From Streptomyces sp. ISL-10 (GTDB lineage: Bacteria > Actinomycetota > Actinomycetes > Streptomycetales > Streptomycetaceae): a stretch of DNA of 64,000 nt. The notes below the pieces were generated by a model. That model had not been told where the DNA came from. It worked only from the letters and a program-made list of their open reading frames with translations, and made no database searches. Made by a program: the position numbers and the translations under genes. The stretch spans positions 682,001-746,000 of the forward strand of contig NZ_JAGGOJ010000003.1 of the NCBI RefSeq assembly GCF_018614575.1, written 5' to 3'. Positions within the stretch are counted from its first letter, which is position 1; every line of letters starts with the position of its first letter. Below are positions 54,701-62,220 of the stretch, in pieces.

Positions 54701-55434
54701 TCGGCCTCGTACTGGCAGCCGGTGCCGGAAGGCGTCTTCGCCCCTACACCGACACGCTTCCGAAGGCCCTCGTGCCTGTGGACGGGGACACCACCGTCCT
54801 CGACCTCACCCTCGGCAACTTCGCCGAGATCGGGCTCACCGAGGCCGCGATCGTCGTCGGCTACCGCAAGGAGGCCGTCTACGAGCGCAAGGCGGCGCTG
54901 GAGGCGAAGTACGGCCTGAAGCTCACCCTCGTCGACAACGACAAGGCCGAGGAGTGGAACAACGCCTACTCCCTGTGGTGCGCCCGTGACGTTCTCGCCG
55001 AGGGCGTCATCCTCGCCAACGGCGACACCGTGCACCCCGTCTCCGTCGAGAAGACGCTGCTCGCCGCCCGCGGCGACGGCCGGAGGATCATCCTCGCCCT
55101 CGACACGGTGAAGCACCTCGCCGACGAGGAGATGAAGGTCGTCACCGCGGACGGAAAGGGCGTCCGGCGGATCACCAAGCTGATGGACCCCGAGGCCGCC
55201 ACCGGCGAGTACATCGGTGTCACTCTCATCGAGCCCGACGCGGCGGCCGACCTTGCCGACGCGCTGAAGACCACCTTCGAACGGGACCCCGACCTCTACT
55301 ACGAGGACGGCTACCAGGAGCTCGTCGACCGCGGTTTCACGATCGACGTGGCCCCCATCGGGGACGTCAAGTGGGTCGAGATCGACAACCACGACGACCT
55401 CGCGAAGGGCCGTGAGATCGCGTGCCTGTACTGA
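54697..55434 (+). CDS. Nucleotidyltransferase (sugar- or alcohol-phosphate cytidylyltransferase type)
   Basis: This 245-residue NTP transferase has the nucleotide loop LAAGAGRRLRPYTDTLPKAL (about 6-25) and metal-binding Asp residues in LANGDTV and VEIDNHDDL. The fold and length match phosphocholine or inositol-1-phosphate cytidylyltransferases and glucose-1-phosphate thymidylyltransferases. Its place between a CDP-alcohol phosphotransferase and a glycerol-1-phosphate dehydrogenase suggests that it makes a CDP-activated alcohol, possibly CDP-glycerol. The start overlaps the previous stop (ATGA). Confidence 0.88.
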   Translation: MIGLVLAAGAGRRLRPYTDTLPKALVPVDGDTTVLDLTLGNFAEIGLTEAAIVVGYRKEAVYERKAALEAKYGLKLTLVDNDKAEEWNNAYSLWCARDVLAEGVILANGDTVHPVSVEKTLLAARGDGRRIILALDTVKHLADEEMKVVTADGKGVRRITKLMDPEAATGEYIGVTLIEPDAAADLADALKTTFERDPDLYYEDGYQELVDRGFTIDVAPIGDVKWVEIDNHDDLAKGREIACLY

Positions 55435-56483
55435 CCCGGCTCATCCCGTCACCTGTCGTCGTCGACATCCGCGCGGGAGCCCTGGACGATCTGGCCTCGC
55501 TCCTCGCCGACCAGCGCATCTCCGCATCCGGCAAGCTCGCCTTCGCCGTCAGCGGCGGCTCCGGCCAGGCGCTGCGCGAGCGCCTGGAACCCGCGCTGCC
55601 GGGCGCCGACTGGTACGAGGTCAGCGACGGCACCATCGACTCGGCCGTCAAGCTGGCCGACGACATAAAGGGCAGGCGGTACGACGCGGTCGTGGGCCTC
55701 GGCGGCGGGAAGATCATCGACGTGGCGAAGTACGCCGCGGCCCGGGTCGGCCTCCCGCTCGCCGCCGTCGCGACGAACCTCGCACACGACGGCCTGTGCT
55801 CCCCGATCTCCATCCTCGACAACGACAACGGCCGCGGCTCCTACGGAGTCCCGTCGCCCATCGCCATGGTCATCGACCTCGACGTGGTCCGCGACGCCCC
55901 CGTGCGCTTCGTCCGCTCCGGCATCGGCGACGCGATCTCCAACATCTCGGCGATCGCCGACTGGGAGCTCGCACACCGCGTCAACGGCGAACCGGTCGAC
56001 GGCCTCGCCGCCGCCATGGCCCGCACCGCGGGCGAGGCCGTGCTGCGCCACCCCGGCAGCGTCGTCGACGACGAGTTCCTCACCGTCCTCGCCGAGGCCC
56101 TGGTCCTCTCCGGCATCGCCATGTCGATCAGCGGCGACTCCCGCCCCTCCTCGGGCGCCTGCCACGAGATCAGCCACGCCTTCGACCTCCTCTACCCCAA
56201 GCGGGCCGCCAGCCACGGCGAGCAGGTGGGACTCGGCGCCGCGTTCGCGATGCACCTGCGCGGCGCGCGCGAGGACGCGGCCGAGTTCGCCGACGTGCTG
56301 CGCCGGCACGGGCTGCCGGTGCTGCCGCAGGAGATCGGGTTCTCCACGGAGGAGTTCGTCCGCGCCGTGGAGTACGCACCGCAGACCCGCCCGGGACGGT
56401 TCACCGTCCTGGAGCACCTCGACCTCACCGACGACCAGATCAGGGACGCGTACGCCGACTATGCCAAGACCATCCGTAGCTGA
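55422..56483 (+). CDS. sn-Glycerol-1-phosphate dehydrogenase (AraM/EgsA type)
   Basis: The 353-residue metal-dependent dehydrogenase belongs to the iron-containing alcohol dehydrogenase superfamily and is closest to the G1PDH branch. That branch reduces DHAP to sn-glycerol-1-phosphate, the stereochemistry of archaeal lipids. The NAD loop is GLGGGKIIDVAKYAA and the substrate region ATNLAHDGLCSP. Zinc ligands lie in SSGACHEISHAFD and AASHGEQVGLG. The bacterial precedent is B. subtilis AraM. The GTG start lies 13 nt inside the preceding gene. Glycerol-dehydrogenase-like alternatives are less likely because HDG and CHEISH match G1PDH. Confidence 0.85.
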   Translation: MPVLTRLIPSPVVVDIRAGALDDLASLLADQRISASGKLAFAVSGGSGQALRERLEPALPGADWYEVSDGTIDSAVKLADDIKGRRYDAVVGLGGGKIIDVAKYAAARVGLPLAAVATNLAHDGLCSPISILDNDNGRGSYGVPSPIAMVIDLDVVRDAPVRFVRSGIGDAISNISAIADWELAHRVNGEPVDGLAAAMARTAGEAVLRHPGSVVDDEFLTVLAEALVLSGIAMSISGDSRPSSGACHEISHAFDLLYPKRAASHGEQVGLGAAFAMHLRGAREDAAEFADVLRRHGLPVLPQEIGFSTEEFVRAVEYAPQTRPGRFTVLEHLDLTDDQIRDAYADYAKTIRS

Positions 56484-57240
56484 ACTCCGACCGGTCGTTC
56501 ACCCGGCGGGTGTGAAGGACCGGCGCAGCGGAGAGCACTGGGGCGGCCGCCTGTACATGCGCGAGATCTCCCTGCGCATCACCCGCATCCTGGTCACCAC
56601 CAAGGTCACGCCGAACCAGCTGACCTACCTGATGACCGTCTTCGGCGTCCTCGCGGCCCCGGCCCTGCTGGTGCCCGGGATCTGGGGCGCGGTGCTCGGT
56701 GTGGTGGCGGTCCAGCTCTACCTGCTGCTCGACTGCGTCGACGGCGAGGTGGCCCGCTGGAAGAAGCAGTTCTCGCTCGGCGGGGTCTACCTGGACCGGG
56801 TCGGGGCGTATCTGTGTGATGCCGCGGTCCTCGTCGGCTTCGGTCTGCGCGCCGCCGACCTGTGGGGGCCCGGACGGGTCGACTGGCTGTGGGCGTTCCT
56901 CGGCACCCTGGCCGCCCTCGGCGCCATCCTCATCAAGGCCGAGACCGACCTCGTCGGCGTCGCCCGTCACCAGGGCGGGCTGCCGCCGGTCAAGGAGGCG
57001 GCGTCCGAGCCGCGCTCGTCCGGCATGGCGCTGGCCCGCAGGGCGGCAGCGGCGCTGAAGTTCCACCGGCTCGTCCTCGGGATCGAGGCCTCCCTGCTGA
57101 TCCTGCTCCTGGCGATCCTGGACACCGTCAGGGACGACCTGTTCTTCTCGCGCCTCGGTGTGGCAGTCCTCGCCGGCATCGCCCTGCTGCAGACACTGCT
57201 GCACCTGGTCTCGATCCTGGCGTCGAGCAGGCTGAAATGA
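56461..57240 (+). CDS. Second CDP-alcohol phosphotransferase, lacking the fourth active-site Asp
   Basis: The 259-residue membrane protein has the family start TKVTPNQLTYLMTVFGV and the motif DCVDGEVARWKK, with Asp91 and Asp94. The third Asp is Asp112 in GVYLD. The fourth residue of DxxxD, proposed as the general base in this family, is Ala116; the next Asp is Asp120. It may use a shifted base, or act as a partner of the larger phosphotransferase. Five or six hydrophobic segments are present. It overlaps the dehydrogenase gene by 23 nt and the next gene by ATGA. Confidence 0.87.
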   Translation: MPRPSVAELRPVVHPAGVKDRRSGEHWGGRLYMREISLRITRILVTTKVTPNQLTYLMTVFGVLAAPALLVPGIWGAVLGVVAVQLYLLLDCVDGEVARWKKQFSLGGVYLDRVGAYLCDAAVLVGFGLRAADLWGPGRVDWLWAFLGTLAALGAILIKAETDLVGVARHQGGLPPVKEAASEPRSSGMALARRAAAALKFHRLVLGIEASLLILLLAILDTVRDDLFFSRLGVAVLAGIALLQTLLHLVSILASSRLK

Positions 57241-58121
57241 CGGCTCCGCTCAAGCTGGGCGCGGTCGTCATCACCATGGGCAACCGCCCCGACGAACTGC
57301 GCGCACTCCTCGACTCGGTCGCCGAGCAGCACGGCGACCGGATCGAGGTCGTGGTCGTCGGCAACGGTGCCCCCGTGCTCGACGTCCCCGAGGGCGTGCG
57401 GACCGTGGATCTGCCCGAGAACCTGGGTATCCCCGGCGGACGCAACGTGGGCATCGAGGCGTTCGGACCGTCCGGCAGGGACGTGGACGCCCTGCTCTTC
57501 CTCGACGACGACGGTCTGCTCGCGGGCGCCGACACCGGGGAGCTGGTGCGGCAGGCCTTCGAGGCCGACCCGGAGCTGGGCATCATCAGCTTCCGTATCG
57601 CCGACCCGGAGACCGGACTGACCCAGCGGCGCCACGTGCCGCGGCTGCGGGCCTCCGACCCGCTGCGCTCCTCGCGCGTGACAACCTTCCTCGGCGGCGC
57701 CAACGCCGTGCGGACCAAGGTCATCGAGGAGGTCGGCGGCCTGCCCGACGAGTTCTTCTACGCCCATGAGGAGACCGACCTCGCCTGGCGTGCGCTGGAC
57801 GCGGGGTGGAACATCGACTATCGCGCGGACATCGTCCTGCTTCACCCCACGCTGCCGCCGTCGCGGCACGCGGTCTACCACCGCATGGTGGCCCGCAACC
57901 GCGTGTGGGTCGCCCGGCGCAACCTGCCCGCGCCGCTCATCCCCCTCTACCTGGGGGTCTGGGTGCTGCTCACCCTGCTGCGCCGCCCCACGGCGCCCGC
58001 GCTGAAGGCGTGGTTCAGAGGGTTCGCGGAGGGGTGGCGGACCCCTTGCGGGCCGCGCCGTCCCATGAAGTGGCGTACTGTGTGGCGGCTCACCCGGCTG
58101 GGCCGACCTCCTGTCATCTGA
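57237..58121 (+). CDS. GT2-family glycosyltransferase
   Basis: The 294-residue GT-A glycosyltransferase has a first strand KLGAVVITMGNRPDELRALL, the metal site FLDDDG (DxD) and the acceptor/base motif FFYAHEETDLAWRA. It has the pattern of rhamnosyl- or galactofuranosyl-type GT2 enzymes (IPGGRNVGIEAFG). Its C-terminus has one hydrophobic stretch, LIPLYLGVWVLLTLL. It probably adds a sugar to a lipid- or glycerol-phosphate-linked acceptor before export by the adjacent ABC transporter. galE, on the other side of the operon, could provide UDP-galactose. Confidence 0.9.
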   Translation: MTAPLKLGAVVITMGNRPDELRALLDSVAEQHGDRIEVVVVGNGAPVLDVPEGVRTVDLPENLGIPGGRNVGIEAFGPSGRDVDALLFLDDDGLLAGADTGELVRQAFEADPELGIISFRIADPETGLTQRRHVPRLRASDPLRSSRVTTFLGGANAVRTKVIEEVGGLPDEFFYAHEETDLAWRALDAGWNIDYRADIVLLHPTLPPSRHAVYHRMVARNRVWVARRNLPAPLIPLYLGVWVLLTLLRRPTAPALKAWFRGFAEGWRTPCGPRRPMKWRTVWRLTRLGRPPVI

Positions 58122-58211
58122 CAAGCTCGGTTCTGAGAGCATCTGGGCCGAGGCCCGAGGACACACGGAGCCCCGAACTGCCGCGCATCTTGAACACGAA
58201 AGTTTCAACTT

Positions 58212-59141
58212 GTGAGTGACACAACCCATGACGGTGCCATCGCGATGAGCCCCACGCCGTCACCCGACGACGGCCTCTCGCCGGCACAGCTCGCCGCCAA
58301 GTACGGGCTGTCGGTCAGCGGCGCCCGTCCTGGCCTGGCCGAGTACGTCAGACAGCTGTGGGGGCGGCGCCACTTCATCCTGGCCTTCTCGCAGGCCAAG
58401 CTCACGGCTCAGTACAGCCAGGCGAAGCTCGGCCAGCTGTGGCAGGTGGCGACCCCGCTGCTCAACGCGCTGGTCTACTTCCTGATCTTCGGGCTGATCC
58501 TCAAGGCCAGCCGGGGCATGCCGGTCGAGGTCTATGTGCCGTTCCTGGTGACCGGTGTGTTCGTGTTCACCTTCACCCAGAGTTCGGTGATGGCCGGTGT
58601 CCGGGCGATCTCGTCGAACCTGGGTCTGGTGCGCGCCCTGCACTTCCCCCGCGCCTCGCTGCCCGTCTCCTTCGCGCTGCAGCAGCTCCAGCAGCTGTTG
58701 TTCTCCATGATCGTGCTGGTCGTCATCGTGGTGGCCTTCGGCAGCTACCCCACCTGGTCGTGGCTGCTGGTCGTCCCGGCACTCGCCCTGCAGTTCGTGT
58801 TCAACACCGGCCTGGCCCTGATCATGGCGCGGCTGGGTTCGAAGACCCCGGACCTCGCCCAGCTGATGCCGTTCGTCATGCGGACCTGGATGTACGCCTC
58901 GGGCGTGATGTTCTCCATTCCGATCATGCTCGCGGACCGGCCGGCCTGGATCGCGGACGTCCTGATGTACAACCCGGCGGCCCTGTACATGGACCTCGTC
59001 CGGTTCGCGCTGATCGACGGCTACGGCTCGGAGAACCTGCCCTCGCACGTGTGGGGGTCGGCCGTTGCCTGGGCGGTCGTGATCGGCTTCGCGGGCTTCG
59101 TGTACTTCTGGAAGGCTGAGGAGCGTTACGGCCGTGGCTGA
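58212..59141 (+). CDS. ABC-2 permease for polysaccharide/teichoic-acid-type export
   Basis: The 309-residue membrane protein has about six hydrophobic segments after a 60-residue cytoplasmic start. The conserved region LTAQYSQAKLGQLWQVATPL, followed by a LIFGLILK helix, marks the ABC-2 exporters of O antigens and wall teichoic acid (TagG/RfbA/Wzm type). GTG 58212 gives MSDTTHDGAIAM. It overlaps the ATPase gene by 8 nt, so the two form one exporter, most likely for the lipid-linked product of the upstream genes. Confidence 0.9.
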   Translation: MSDTTHDGAIAMSPTPSPDDGLSPAQLAAKYGLSVSGARPGLAEYVRQLWGRRHFILAFSQAKLTAQYSQAKLGQLWQVATPLLNALVYFLIFGLILKASRGMPVEVYVPFLVTGVFVFTFTQSSVMAGVRAISSNLGLVRALHFPRASLPVSFALQQLQQLLFSMIVLVVIVVAFGSYPTWSWLLVVPALALQFVFNTGLALIMARLGSKTPDLAQLMPFVMRTWMYASGVMFSIPIMLADRPAWIADVLMYNPAALYMDLVRFALIDGYGSENLPSHVWGSAVAWAVVIGFAGFVYFWKAEERYGRG

Positions 59142-59949
59142 CGACAAGAACGACAACAACTGCGGTGCCCGCGTCAACTCCGATGCCCGCGTCCCGACCG
59201 TCATCGCGGACGACGTGCACATCGTCTACCGCGTCAACGCGGGCAGCGGTGGCAGGGGGAGCGCCACCGCCGCCCTGAGCCGGATCCTGCGCCGCGAAAA
59301 GGGCGAGTCCCGCGGGGTGCGCAAGGTGCACGCCGTGCGCGGTGTGTCCTTCACCGCGTACCGCGGCGAGGCGATCGGACTGATCGGCACCAACGGCTCC
59401 GGCAAGTCGACCCTGCTGCGGGCGATCGCCGGTCTGCTGCCCGCCGAGAGCGGCAAGGTCTACACGGACGGCCAGCCCTCCCTGCTCGGCGTCAACGCCG
59501 CGCTGATGAACGACCTCACGGGCGAGCGGAACGTCATACTCGGCGGCCTGGCCATGGGCATGTCGCGCGAGGAGATCCGCGAGCGCTACCAGAGCATCGT
59601 CGACTTCTCGGGCATCAACGAGAAGGGCGACTTCATCACCCTGCCCATGCGCACGTACTCCTCCGGCATGGCGGCCAGGCTCCGTTTCTCCATCGCCGCA
59701 GCCAAGGACCACGACGTCCTCATGATCGACGAGGCGCTGGCCACCGGCGACCGCCGCTTCCAGATCCGTTCCGAGGAGCGCATCCGCGAGCTCCGCAAGG
59801 AGGCCGGCACGGTCTTCCTGGTCAGCCACAGCAACAAGTCGATCAGGGACACCTGCGACCGGGTGCTGTGGCTGGAGAAGGGCGAGCTGCTGATGGACGG
59901 CCCGACCGACGAGGTCATCAAGGCGTACGAGAAGGAGACCGGCAAGTAG
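59134..59949 (+). CDS. ABC exporter ATPase (TagH/RfbB/Wzt type)
   Basis: The 271-residue ATPase has Walker A GLIGTNGSGKSTLL, a Q-loop region near LLGVNAALMNDLTG, the variant signature YSSGMAARLRFS and Walker B VLMIDEALATGD, with H-loop LVSHSNKS. The altered signature and the TGERNVILGGLAMG segment are typical of TagH/Wzt exporters for wall teichoic acid, capsule and O antigen. Unlike Wzt of some O-antigen systems, it has no C-terminal carbohydrate-binding domain. The GTG start lies within the permease gene. It ends the operon. Confidence 0.93.
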   Translation: MADDKNDNNCGARVNSDARVPTVIADDVHIVYRVNAGSGGRGSATAALSRILRREKGESRGVRKVHAVRGVSFTAYRGEAIGLIGTNGSGKSTLLRAIAGLLPAESGKVYTDGQPSLLGVNAALMNDLTGERNVILGGLAMGMSREEIRERYQSIVDFSGINEKGDFITLPMRTYSSGMAARLRFSIAAAKDHDVLMIDEALATGDRRFQIRSEERIRELRKEAGTVFLVSHSNKSIRDTCDRVLWLEKGELLMDGPTDEVIKAYEKETGK

Positions 59950-60290
59950 CCGCGTCCACACCCGGGCGCCCTTCCGCCGGCCGAGGTGGCGGGGCCTTCG
60001 TGCGCAGCTCCCTGCCACCGCGGATTCGCGCGGATCGTCGAACAATGATCAAGTTCGGTGTGCGCAGGGAAGGTTGCGCGATTCGCGGTGTCGATGCCGG
60101 GCGCGCGCGGCACCCCGGAGCCGCATCGCACGGTGTACCACGTAAGGTGTACCGGAGTTGATTCGCGGCAAGTGCGGCGATTTCTCCTCTCCCCTCCTGG
60201 TGCAGGCGACCGTCGGGGGCAGGGAAACGCGGCGGCGTGTCCGAAATGGGATGTATTGGTTCGGAGTGTAGAACGGGAGATGTGACGGCC
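59950..60290 (+). promoter_or_regulatory. Leader/promoter region of the hopanoid genes
   Basis: This non-coding stretch contains two direct copies of GGTGTACC (60132-60139 and 60146-60153), 14 nt apart. Further downstream is an AT-richer patch, ATGGGATGTATTGGTTCGGAG, at about 60245-60265. These could be an operator and core promoter for hpnC. The rest shows no gene; the frames here are short and lack Shine-Dalgarno sites. Confidence 0.45.
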
Positions 60291-60362
60291 ATGACGGGAT
60301 CTCTCCAGCTCCGCGAGGTCTGCGCCGTCCCCGTCCCCGTCGCGGTGGGCAGTGTGCAATGA
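60291..60362 (+). CDS. Possible 23-residue leader peptide coupled to hpnC
   Basis: ATG 60291 opens a 24-codon frame (MTGSLQLREVCAVPVPVAVG to VQ). Its TGA overlaps the hpnC ATG (ATGA). GGGAG lies 11 nt upstream; an in-frame GTG at 60282 is an alternative start. Because hpnC itself has no good Shine-Dalgarno site, initiation here could deliver ribosomes to hpnC. The peptide shows no run of regulatory codons, so this is translational coupling by inference, not proven attenuation. Confidence 0.45.
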   Translation: MTGSLQLREVCAVPVPVAVGSVQ

Positions 60363-61273
60363 CAGCCGCCCGGGAGACATGCCAGGCGCCCACCCGCGCC
60401 ACGCTCGACAAGGCTGACGACGAGAACTTCTCCGTAGCCCCCTTCTTCCTCCCGCGCGCCTGGCGCGACGACCTCATGGCCGTCTACGGATACGCCCGGC
60501 TCGTCGACGACATCGGTGACGGCGACCTCGCTCCCGGCGGCGCCGACGCCCGCCGGCTCGGCGTCGCGCCCGACGCGGCCGGTGACCCGCTCGTCCTCCT
60601 CGACGCCTTCGAGGCCGACCTGCACCGCGTCTTCGACCCGGCCCGCACCCCGCAGCACCCGCTGCTGCGCGCCCTGCGCCCCACCGTCCGCCGCCGCTCG
60701 CTCACCCCCGAGCCCTTCCTCGGCCTCATCGCCGCCAACCGGCAGGACCAGCTCGTACGCCGGTACGAGACCTGGGACGACCTGGTGGCCTACTGCGAAC
60801 TGTCGGCCAACACCGTCGGCCGGACGGTCCTGGAGATCACCGGTACGACGAGCCCCGAGCGCATCCGCCGCTCCGACGCCGTGTGCACCGCACTGCAGAT
60901 CGTCGAGCACCTCCAGGACGTCGCCGAGGACCTCGCGCGCGACCGCGTCTACCTGCCTGCCGAGGACCTCGAGCGCTTCCGTGTCACCGAGGCGGACCTC
61001 GCCGCCCCGACGGCGAACGCCTCGGTGCGGGCGCTGATCGCCTACGAGGCCCAGCGGGCCCGCGACCTCCTCGACGAGGGCACGGCGCTGGTGGGCAGCG
61101 TCCACGGCAGGCTGCGACTGCTCCTCGCGGGATTCGTCGGCGGTGGGCGCGCCGCCCTCGCCGCGATCGCCGCGGCCGGACATGATGTGCTGCCCGGACC
61201 ACCCAAAGCCGCAAAGGCCCATGTGCTGCGCGAAACGGGAGTGGTCTTGCGAAGAGCGCGTAGAGAGGGATGA
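60359..61273 (+). CDS. hpnC: HpnC, presqualene-to-squalene pathway synthase
   Basis: The 304-residue member of the squalene/phytoene synthase family has two Asp-rich motifs, LVDDIGDGD near 45 and VEHLQDVAEDLARDR near 180, which are aligned in all trans-prenyl head-to-head synthases. In the three-step HpnCDE route, HpnD makes presqualene diphosphate, HpnC converts it to hydroxysqualene and HpnE reduces that to squalene. The order hpnC-hpnD-hpnE matches this pathway. It is joined to hpnD by ATGA. No good ribosome site precedes it. Confidence 0.92.
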   Translation: MTAARETCQAPTRATLDKADDENFSVAPFFLPRAWRDDLMAVYGYARLVDDIGDGDLAPGGADARRLGVAPDAAGDPLVLLDAFEADLHRVFDPARTPQHPLLRALRPTVRRRSLTPEPFLGLIAANRQDQLVRRYETWDDLVAYCELSANTVGRTVLEITGTTSPERIRRSDAVCTALQIVEHLQDVAEDLARDRVYLPAEDLERFRVTEADLAAPTANASVRALIAYEAQRARDLLDEGTALVGSVHGRLRLLLAGFVGGGRAALAAIAAAGHDVLPGPPKAAKAHVLRETGVVLRRARREG

Positions 61274-62220
61274 ACCGGACGATGGAGGGATCGCCCCAGA
61301 TGCCCGCGCCGGTGCAGGCCGCGTACAGCTACTGCGAGGCCGTGACCGGGCAGCAGGCCCGCAACTTCGCCTACGGAATCCGGCTGCTGCCGACCGACAA
61401 GCGCCAGGCCATGTCGGCGCTGTACGCGTTCTCCCGGCGCGTCGACGACATCGGTGACGGTGCCCTGAGGCCCGAGGCGAAGCGCGCCCGGCTGGAGGAC
61501 ACCCGCAGTCTGCTCGACCGCGTCCGCAACGGGACCGTCGACCACAACGACACCGACCCCGTCGTCGTCGCGCTCGCCGACGCGGCGCGGCGCTTCCCTC
61601 TTCCGCTGGGCGGACTCGACGAGCTCATCGACGGTGTCCTGATGGATGTACGCGGCGAGGAGTACGAGACCTGGGACGAGCTCAAGGTCTACTGCCGCTG
61701 CGTCGCGGGCGCCATCGGCAGGCTCTCGCTCGGCGTGTTCGGCACCCAGCCGGGCGCGCGCGGCGCAGAACGCGCCGCGGAGTACGCCGATACGCTCGGG
61801 CTGGCCCTGCAACTGACCAACATCCTCCGCGACCTTCGCGAGGACGCCGCCAACGGGCGCAGCTATCTGCCCGCCGACGACCTCGCGAAGTTCGGCTGCT
61901 CCGAAGGCTTCCACAGCACGACCCCGCCTGCCGGGGCCGACTTCGCGGGACTGGTCCACTTCGAAGTGCGCCGCGCCCGCGCGCTGTTCGCCGAGGGCTA
62001 CCGGCTGCTGCCCATGCTCGACCGCCGCAGCGGCGCCTGCGTCGCCGCCATGGCCGGCATCTACCGCCGGCTGCTCGACCGCATCGAGCGCGACCCCGAT
62101 GGGGTGCTGCGCGGCCGGGTCTCCCTGCCGGGTCGCGAGAAGGCCTACGTCGCGGTCCGCGGCCTCTCGGGCCTCGACGCCCGCACCATCGGCCGCCGCA
62201 CCCTGGGAGGACGCGCGTGA
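61270..62220 (+). CDS. hpnD: HpnD, presqualene diphosphate synthase
   Basis: The 316-residue synthase has Asp-rich motifs SRRVDDIGDGAL (about 55-66) and LQLTNILRDLREDAANGR (near 178-195). The Tyr/Gln region YETWDELKVYCRCVAGAIG supports the squalene-synthase-like branch. It condenses two farnesyl diphosphates into presqualene diphosphate. ATG 61270 overlaps the hpnC stop. The stop overlaps a GTGATG that opens the unusual frame before hpnE. Confidence 0.93.
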   Translation: MNRTMEGSPQMPAPVQAAYSYCEAVTGQQARNFAYGIRLLPTDKRQAMSALYAFSRRVDDIGDGALRPEAKRARLEDTRSLLDRVRNGTVDHNDTDPVVVALADAARRFPLPLGGLDELIDGVLMDVRGEEYETWDELKVYCRCVAGAIGRLSLGVFGTQPGARGAERAAEYADTLGLALQLTNILRDLREDAANGRSYLPADDLAKFGCSEGFHSTTPPAGADFAGLVHFEVRRARALFAEGYRLLPMLDRRSGACVAAMAGIYRRLLDRIERDPDGVLRGRVSLPGREKAYVAVRGLSGLDARTIGRRTLGGRA

